A DNA stretch of 64,000 bases from Pestalotiopsis fici W106-1 (taxonomy: Eukaryota > Ascomycota > Sordariomycetes > Amphisphaeriales > Sporocadaceae). The translations under genes were made by a program, and so were the position numbers. The stretch is from contig NW_006917091.1 in NCBI RefSeq assembly GCF_000516985.1, forward strand, positions 4,919,022-4,983,021, in the 5' to 3' direction. The notes under the pieces are model-generated. The model did no database searches and was not told the DNA's origin. It saw only the letters and a list, made by a program, of their open reading frames with translations. Shown here piece after piece: positions 56,344 through 64,000 of the stretch; the stretch's first letter is position 1, and every line of letters starts with the position of its first letter.

Positions 56344-59300
56344 GTAGATGATTTGATTCCGAATTTTCTTCATGGAGGGAAGTGTCGCAGTTCTTACCCA
56401 TTGGTTTATCTACCAATACCTAGGTAGATATAATGAGAGTCAACATAAGGATTGCGAATTATGCACGATGACAGATAGTACTTTCGTTACCCGGGCTTCC
56501 TGGGTAGACACTGCGACGTAGCTACCATGAAAGATGTCGGCAGATGCTATCTCTCACCTGATCTCTCGTCTCCCAATCCTTGGTACAATAGTTGAGATTT
56601 ACGTCTGGGATACGGTTCGCTCGTGAAATTAGCTTCCTCCAAGTCCAGAACCATCGAAACAGATTGTCAAAGGAAAGCTCTCCGACTTTGGAATCGAAAG
56701 AACAGGTAACGCCTCCACAAAGTGACCGCGTGGAATCAATGAGCCTTGATGATCGCGTGCAAGCTTCTAGGGCTGACGGTGGCGTTGGGGAGCTGGCACG
56801 GCATCATGCTCAAGCAATGACAACTTCCAAAAACGGGCTGTTGTTCTATTTGTTGTACGGTTACTGGGAATGAATATCCCGTGGCTCTGGCGCTATTCTG
56901 TCATCCAACCAGTCGTGATCCTTCTTCTCAGCCTTTGTATAGAGGATCCTTCAGTCGGCGGTGTCACCAAGCCACTGCAGTCGTTTTCCGCATTTATGCT
57001 AGGTGTCGAGAGCCTCAAAATAAGAATCAATACCGTCGTTCCCGTTGACGCCTAATGAGACCTAATACTATACAATACCGGCAGCGCTAGAAGTCAAGGC
57101 TATCGACGCGACGTCTTGGCTGGCGCCAGTCGGATCGATAGACTAAGCTCACGCACAACGTTGCCAAGGCAGTGCTATAGTACTTCAAATGAAGTCTTTT
57201 AAGTTATACAAAACCAGGGCGAGCATCCTCGCGCTCTAGAGTCTGCACAGCCATCAATGTCAAGTTGCTTCCACTGTGCTCTCGATTTGGGACATGGAAA
57301 GGGCAGATTTGGAAATCCAGGACTCAAACTTTTAGTCACAGAGACTACTTGCCTCGCAGCGTTTCAGACGAGTTCTGCTGACTAGTTGAGGCGGTAAGTA
57401 CTGTGTATACCGTAGGATAACTCAACCGCCCGTAGAGATGTATCTGGTGAGCCGCAATAATGCGGCCGTTTCACCCTTCAGAGAGTCAAGCCCAGATATG
57501 CAATCGTATTTTCTGATTGGCACATTATGTTCACGCGATCCTGCTAGGTGTAGTAGACCCGATATCCAGAGGGATTCGAGGGGACACGTGACCTCTCCGC
57601 TCCACCGTCGAGAAGACTATTGAATTTGGTTGGAGTTGTGATACGCTCGTGGGTGTGAAGAATAATCGAAGTCTAGCCCAAGTGGATAACCAGTATTGTA
57701 CGAAGTATATAACTCGCTTTTGTTGATGGGTTTTGAAAACAGAGTGAGTATAGCAATGAGCATTTGGTGGTATGCAGTATATTGTTGTCGTGGTCGGCAA
57801 ACCCTCCCAACTTTGCCGAGAGATGATCTGCACGATCTGAGCAACCGGGTTAGGTGGCAGAGGCGCTCCAGTAACGTTTTGTGCATGAATCTTTACGCTT
57901 GGTACGATGCGGCTGATCCACCCTGATGGGGAAAGATTGCCTCAACATGGTGGCCTCCCGACATGTTGATTTGTTTTGGGCTGGTGCTTAGTCTGTAGTT
58001 GATTTGTCGCGTAGTGTAGTGCAGGTAGATATGTTGTTGGTGGACGGGAATCCATTAAGGTTAGCAGCAGTTATGTCATGTTGACAGGAATGACATGTAG
58101 ATACGACGGGCCTCTTTTTCAGCAAGCCCTAGTGTTGACCAAGCAAGTCAAGGTCTTATCTGGCTGGATTCGCAAGACTCGGGAGTGCGAAACAACCGAC
58201 TTCGTGTTGGACGGCAACAACTGCGCCGCAGTGGATCTTTAGCAATGTTTAGATCGGGAAACTCAACCAGTCAGCGGGTCAAAAATAGCATTCTGGGCTT
58301 GGCGCCAGACCCGACTCGAGGAGATCGACACTATGGGCTCTTCTAGGCTAGGCGGTACGTCGTTGTAGGGGAACGGCCCTGCAGCAAAAAAAAGCCGTTT
58401 TTCTTTTCTTTCAAGGCTTTCAAGCTTTTTTGACCCGAGTGCAGCATGGAAACCTTGCAGTGAGTGAATGAATGAGTGTGTCCTTTTTACTTCTCGGGAT
58501 CGCAAGTCGCTTGATGACGCATCTGCGTCAATGCCAGACGGACGGAAGGAGCTTGAGAGTAGTAGTATAAGCCAACAAAATCGACATGGAGGAACGCCCT
58601 GATACGCTTCCTTTCTGATGCGACTTTCGTGTGTATGTATCTGTGTTTTTCAGCCAAAGAAATAAGATATCTCGTGATCTGTATTGAGAATATCTGCAAG
58701 CAGAAAGAAAAATGGTCATGTCCTTCTTTATAGCAGCGGATGGATGACCAACGCCAGGAACCAAACTTTCTTTTTCTTTTTTGTCAATGCATTGATGTAC
58801 TCCTGCTAACCTTCCTAATAACCCGCGTTTTGATGAATGGCGGACGGATTTATAGATTGAGGCGTCCACCTCCCCCGGCTTTACATCCCTTTTCTTTGGG
58901 CAAGCTTATTGTTTTAACCTTTGATAACGGGGCTCGAATGTGGCCGCTTTTGTGGGATAGGTGATTGCGCAAAGTCGTTTCAGTGTGGATGTCAAGTGGT
59001 CTTTTAGTGTGAGGGCTACTTATTAATGTCGGCAGCCATCAATGGATGATTGATGATGATTCAAGATTCCCCCAGGTCACGGCCGAGAGAGGATAGTCGA
59101 GACGAGCGAAAAATGTGCCGAGAATCAAATAAAGAAATACACGGGGAAAAAAAAAGGAAGCCTGAAGAAAAGTCTAGACCTGGTGCTTCCGTTCGGTTTA
59201 GTTGGTCGCAAAAAGGGAGACGTCTTCAGTCTGATTCGTCTCGCTGCTCGCAGCACAGCATGGGCTTGCATTGGCTGCTACTGCAGGTGGTCAAGTAGTG

Positions 59301-60202
59301 GGTGGGGACGGCGGCGAGCCCCCCCAACTGGGGTTCATTTAGTTGGGCCAAATGGTGGCCGCCTGTCGGTTTTGGGAAACAAATCGGGGATCCCTGCTGA
59401 AAACCTTCGTCATCTCTCGTGTCCTGACCCAAGCCAAGACCCAGTATCCAAATATCCTTCCTGCGGTCCCTGCCCCAAGTAAGATCGAAAATATTCCTTT
59501 TTCCCACTACCTACCTTGTACCTAGAGAGCATACCGAGAGAATCAAGTCGTCGAATCTCCCTTCGTTCACCCGTTCGCTCGTTTGCTCAACCTCTTCTCT
59601 CGTTTGGTTCTTGGGACTGCCATAGTGTTACGTCCAAAAAATCCAAAATCTGCATCGATCCGTTTTGTGCTATTCCCTACGGCATACTGGGGAGCACGGA
59701 TAGTCGCATCGAACTCCCCGGCCCTCAGTCCCATTGCTTGGACTGCTCGTGCTTCCAACGACCCGCTCCCATTCCTCTCAGTACCATCTCCATTACATTC
59801 GTTCACCCTGGGCGCGCCCCTGAGCGCAACGAAACCTCCGGCTCGGCATCCTGTCAAGCTTTGAAGCGCCCGCCTCGGGCTTCAAGATTGTTCAATACGC
59901 ACACTTCTTGCCGGCCCGAACGCCGTCCTAACTGACACTCGGCTCCGAGGTCCCCACGTTGCCGCCACTTTCGTCGCTCTTTGTTTGCATTCGTTCAGGG
60001 AAAAGTCTTTGCCCATTTCAACTACGAGCCCTTGTTCGAATCGGCCAGTACCGTCAATACCATTGGTCTCGACGACAACCACGACTCTTTGACGACACCG
60101 GCATTCATGTTCATCCACTAGATTGACGTGCTTTTCCAAAATCGAGACGAGCTTCCTGCTGTGTAGCAGTTACGGCCCGGCCCCGTTCCAAGAGTACCGA
60201 AA
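56344..60202. other. Gene-free region upstream of the CSC1-like gene
   Basis: About 3.9 kb with no supported gene. A TACCTAGGTAGA token lies near 56417. The stretch from 59470 to 60200 is pyrimidine-rich and open in overlapping frames on both strands, as expected for a long leader or promoter. ORFs at 57530-57930 and 58530-58870 are short and unsupported. Confidence 0.5.
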
Positions 60203-63200
60203 ATGCCGTCATCATGGAGCGCCCTGAGATCTCTGGTCTCTCGAGATAGTTCGGCCGAAGAATTGTTGAGTCTGCTCAACGATCCCTTCAAGCAAGAGGT
60301 AGATGCCCAGCACATCCTTTGAATTCCCATGAATGAAAGCTAACGGACCGCGTGTGTAGCTTGGCGATGGTGCCATCTGGTCTGCCTTGGGTTCGTCAGT
60401 CGGCATCACGTTTGGAATGGCCATTCTTTTCTCCTTCGTACGCCCTTACAACACCGTCGTATACGCGCCCAAATTGAAACACTCCGACGAGAAACATGCC
60501 CCTCCACCGATCGGCAAAGGCATTTTCGCCTGGGTAAAACCGTTATGGTCAACAAATGAGAAGGATGTCATCGCCCATGCTGGTTTGGATGCTGCCGTCT
60601 TCCTTCGTTTCACGAGAATGTGCCGCAACATATTCCTCGTTTTGGCCGTCCTTGGTTGCGCCATTATTATACCAGTCAATTGGACCAAGAATTCCGGCAA
60701 GTCTGAGCAGAAATGGTTCAAGCGGATCACACCGCTTGAAGTATGGGGATCAAATAACTGGGTACAAGTCGTCTTTGCATATCTTGCCGTTTTCGTCATC
60801 TGCGGTTTCTTGTGGTGGAACTACAAAAAGGTGGTTGTCCTGCGTCGCGGCTATTTTGACAGCGAGGAATATCAGTACAGCCTGCACGCCCGAACTCTAA
60901 TGGTGAGTAGAGACCTGTTGAATGCTCATGGAGCAAGTGACTGCCGAGGATAACCTTACTGACGTCTGCAGCTCAACGATATCCCTAAAAACCTGGCATC
61001 TGATGAGGGAATCGCAAGAATGATTGACGAAATCATTCCCCAATCGTCATTCGCCAGAACTGCCATCGCCCGCAATGTCAAGGTACTTCCCGAACTTATT
61101 GCGCAGCATGATCGCACTGTGAGGAAACTTGAAGTGGTTTTGGCGAAATACCTCAAGGATCCTCATAATCTCCCAGCGGCGCGTCCACTATGCAAACCGT
61201 CCAAAAAGGATCCCTCCTTTAGCACCTATCCCAAGGGTCAAAAGGTCGATGCGATTGAGTACCTTACACAACGCATCAGAGACCTTGAAGTTGAAATCAA
61301 GGAGGTGCGAAGCACTTTGGACAAACGAAACACCCTGCCTTATGGATTCGCCAGTTACGACGATATTGCGGAAGCCCATTGTATTGCTCATGCTCTGCGC
61401 AAGAGAAAGCCAAAGGGCACATCTGTTGCTCTCGCTCCAAGGCCCAACGACATCATCTGGGACAACATGCCCATGAGCCCATCTGCCAGGAGTTGGAACA
61501 GGATTTGGAATAATATTTGGGTTGCTGTTCTCACCATCATCTGGATTGTCCCGAACGCCATGATTGCCATTTTTCTGGTCAACTTGAACAACCTTGGCCT
61601 CGTCTGGAAAGATTTCCAGACGACTTTGGCTGCTGACACTACATTTTGGTCTATTGTTCAGGGTATCTTGTCGCCAGCCGTCACATCGTTGGTCTTTCTC
61701 GTACTTCCCATCATCTTTCGACGACTTTCTATTCGAGCTGGAGACAGAACCAAGACCGGTCGCGAGAGGCACGTGCTGGCCAAACTTTACTCATTCTTCG
61801 TGTTTAACAACTTGGTCGTCTTCTCCATTTTCAGTACTATTTGGTCTTTTGTTACCGCCGTCATTGCTGATACGCAGAAGGATCCAGACGTGTGGAAGGC
61901 AATATTGAAAGTAGATCCCGCAACGACTCTCTTCATCGCCTTGTGCAATATTTCTCCTTTCTGGGTGACTTACCTGCTGCAGCGTCAACTAGGTGTTGCC
62001 ACCGATCTGGCGCAACTGTGGAAGCTGACTTGGAGTTTCTTCCAACGCAAAATGGGCAGCCCAACTCCGAGAGAGCTCATTGAGCTCACAGCGCCCCCGC
62101 CGTTCGAATATGCCATGTACTACAACTACTTCCTCTACTACTCGACAATTGCGCTCTGTTATGGTGGTCTGCAACCATTGGTGCTACCTGCGGCTGCTTT
62201 GTACTTTGCCGTCGACGTCTGTCTAAGGAAATACCTCTTGCTCTACATCTTCGTCACGAAAACAGAGTCTGGCGGCATGTTTTGGCGAGTCCTCTTCAAT
62301 CGGTTCATCTTCGCGACGGTTCTCTCGACACTTGTCGTCTTCCTTACTTGTTGGGTCCGCGGTGAGGGCACTCATACCCAGGCCTTTGCCGTGATCCCTC
62401 TGCCATTCTTGGTAATTGCGTTCAAGATTTATTGTTCAAGGGCATTTGATAATAAGATTCATTATTATGCCACTCGCAACGTAGTACGGAACCCCGAGCA
62501 TGGAAACCCCAAGGATCCTCTTCGATCGGATCGCCTTGCAACTCGATTTGGCCACCCGGCCTTGTACAAGCCGCTCATCACCCCGATGGTGCACTCCAAG
62601 GCTCAAAATGTCCTTCCGTCCATCTACAGAGGTCGCATCTCGGATGGTAGAGAGGCCTACTCTGGAGACACCATGTCGACCTCGGGATACAGTGACGCAT
62701 ATATTCTTAATCCAATGGACAAATCGGGCAAGGCCGCCAAGTCGTCCATGCCCGGCTTTGAGCTTGTCCCTGAAGGGAGGTTGGATTTTGAGTACTACAA
62801 AAACAGACCGGAATTTGCATCCGAGCACGGCGGTGGGGAGATTTATGGTCGCCATGCCGACTTGATTCGTCCCGGGACGCCAGGAAGCATGTGGAATGAT
62901 AGCGAACCACCTTCGAGACCTGGCAGCCCCGGTCTTCCTCCCGTGCCAAGGACCGCTAGTCCCGGACCTGGCCGCACATACTCACCTCTGGCTGGCAACG
63001 CCAGCCCCAAGGCGACTCTGCCCGAACCGGGCCGCTCAAGGAGTCCGTTGTACGCAATGGACGACGAGAGTGGATTGAACCTGGTGAACAATGCAGCGGC
63101 GATGCCCATGACTACCCCTCACCGGGAACCCAGCATGGAACATCCTGCTCTGCGAGCTCCCGGAGGCGCAGGCATGTTGGGTGGTGGTCCCCGAGGATAT

Positions 63201-63290
63201 GGCAACCTGCCTCAAGAGGAGGATATGACTCCTGAACATGATCCAATGGCATACGACTACTTTCGTAGTACCAGAACGAGAAGATCATAA
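60203..63290 (+). CDS. CSC1/OSCA-type calcium-dependent or mechanosensitive channel (RSN1/DUF221 family)
   Basis: This family includes yeast Csc1, Rsn1 and Phm7 and the OSCA/TMEM63 osmosensitive cation channels. Three exons (60203-60298, 60360-60902, 60972-63290) give 985 residues. The N-terminal membrane segment is at about 37-60 (SSVGITFGMAILFSFVRP). Two more helices follow, at about 140-160 (IFLVLAVLGCAIIIPVNW) and 190-206 (VVFAYLAVFVICGFLWW). The cytosolic PHM7-type domain covers about 210-370 (TLMLNDIPKNLASDEGIARM). The channel core with multiple helices runs from about 376 to 710 (PMSPSARSWNRIWNNIWVAV, FFVFNNLVVFSIFSTIW). The final 230 residues are Pro/Ser/Gly-rich with repeated PGSPG, ASPGPGR and RSRSPL elements, probably disordered and phosphorylated. 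The start ATG at 60203 precedes a 96-nt exon with donor GTAGAT, so the first exon is easily missed. Which yeast relative it matches is not determined. Confidence 0.92.
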
Positions 63291-63948
63291 AAGGACGTCC
63301 GCACATAGATGAGACATTGGTTTGGATTCGAAAAAGAAGACGAGGGATGCACCTCGTATATGAAGAAGATGTTCATTTCGGCAAGCATTGGTTCGGCGTT
63401 TCTGGCTCGGATGGCGCCTAGGAATAAGGCAGCCTTTATGAAATGATATGGGAAATCAAATATGGCATTAGAAGGGTGTTTCAGCACACCAAACGTCTCA
63501 TAGACTTACGAGAAAGCGTGCATCAAGCTGGCTAGACACAGCCGATAGATGGTCATCGATTCAGTATTTACCGAGTTCTAATGCGCCTGGAGCAAGGCTG
63601 GCAATGCTCTGGATGTTTATAGTTAAGTTCTGATACATATGAGAAATATGTGGAAATTTACATACCCGTATGCATGTTGTGAATCAGTACTGGCCACGCG
63701 AGCGTCTTGCAGTCGACATGTAGTCCGAAAGAATGATGCTCATCTATCCATGATCTCACGCGGACGACAATATGAATCACGGCGAGATGTATCCTCACCA
63801 AGGCGTTTTCTATTTAAGCCGGCTTTCACGCAGCAGCCTCTTTTCTTTCCTGCGCCTGAAACAGATTTACATTCCTTACGTCCTCACATCTAGCTTTTTA
63901 TTGATATTCCCGACACACGGTCTTTGGTATTACCAATATCAACTGACA
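63291..63948. other. Intergenic region after the CSC1-like gene
   Basis: It contains the 3' UTR of the channel gene and, on the right, a probable promoter: a TATTTAA element at 63811 and C/T-rich sequence up to the ATG at 63949. Confidence 0.5.
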
Positions 63949-64000
63949 ATGGACTCTGGGGGCAACCAGAACCCAAACGATACCCGCTTACAGCAGCGGC
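63949..64000 (+). CDS. Probable 5' end of another gene, cut by the window edge
   Basis: An ATG in a good context (GACAATGG) opens a frame reading MDSGGNQNPNDTRLQQR up to the last base. A TATA-like TATTTAA lies 138 bp upstream and the leader is C/T-rich, as in other genes of this window. Only 17 codons are visible, so no function can be proposed and it may be a chance ATG. Confidence 0.4.
   Translation, partial: MDSGGNQNPNDTRLQQR

Noticed and set aside
59516..59935. 139-codon ORF in the leader of the CSC1-like gene
   Set aside because: It begins with a TTG, is open in several overlapping frames on both strands because of C-rich composition, and has no domain.

Overview
The window is a piece of nuclear chromosome from a filamentous ascomycete (Pezizomycotina, most likely Sordariomycetes and plausibly Hypocreales). 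The evidence is short spliceosomal introns (mostly 50-240 nt, GTRAGT-like donors, YAG acceptors), single-gene transcription units on both strands, pyrimidine-rich 5' leaders, intergenic gaps of 0.4-6 kb, and fungal protein families such as a WSC/copper-radical-oxidase fusion, an AA1-like small secreted protein and a cytochrome c peroxidase with a mitochondrial presequence. There is no bacterial operon structure, CRISPR array, recognisable transposon or tRNA. Two 100-N runs (37922-38021 and 48409-48508) show that this is a draft scaffold.

Layout, left to right: the 3' half of a SERCA-type calcium ATPase (+), cut by the window edge at its phosphorylated Asp; proteasome beta-3 PUP3 (-); a TUG/Ubx4-type UBX protein (+); ribosomal protein eL36 (-); a small secreted AA1-like protein (+) and a secreted class 3 lipase (+); a 3.9 kb gene-free stretch; a 14-3-3 protein (+); an unrecognised glutamine/glycine-rich protein (-); a synaptojanin-type SAC plus inositol 5-phosphatase (-); the U1 snRNP HAT-repeat protein Prp39 (+); cytochrome c peroxidase (+); a 3.3 kb gene-free stretch; a LYAR-type nucleolar zinc-finger protein (-); a 6 kb gene-poor stretch holding the first gap; a BEM46 alpha/beta hydrolase (+); an NFX1/FAP1 zinc-finger protein (-); a 3.9 kb gene-free stretch starting with the second gap; a five-WSC-domain glyoxal/galactose-oxidase-like protein (+); another 3.9 kb gene-free stretch; a CSC1/OSCA-type channel protein (+); and the probable first codons of one more gene (+).

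Most genes are conserved housekeeping functions: calcium transport, proteasome, Cdc48-linked UBX adaptor, ribosome, 14-3-3 signalling, phosphoinositide turnover, splicing, peroxide detoxification and nucleolar function. They do not form a pathway cluster. The more accessory genes are the secreted pair at 9.3-11.9 kb, the low-complexity protein at 18.3-19.3 kb and the WSC-oxidase at 52.2-56.3 kb. I found no unmistakably new biological system. The most interesting points are the repeated intron pattern inside the WSC domains, the ATG-only first exon of PUP3, the 8-nt micro-exon of the 14-3-3 gene, and the oxidase fusion itself. Gene models were built by hand: all exon sums are multiples of three and all introns have GT-AG ends, but no transcript data were available.
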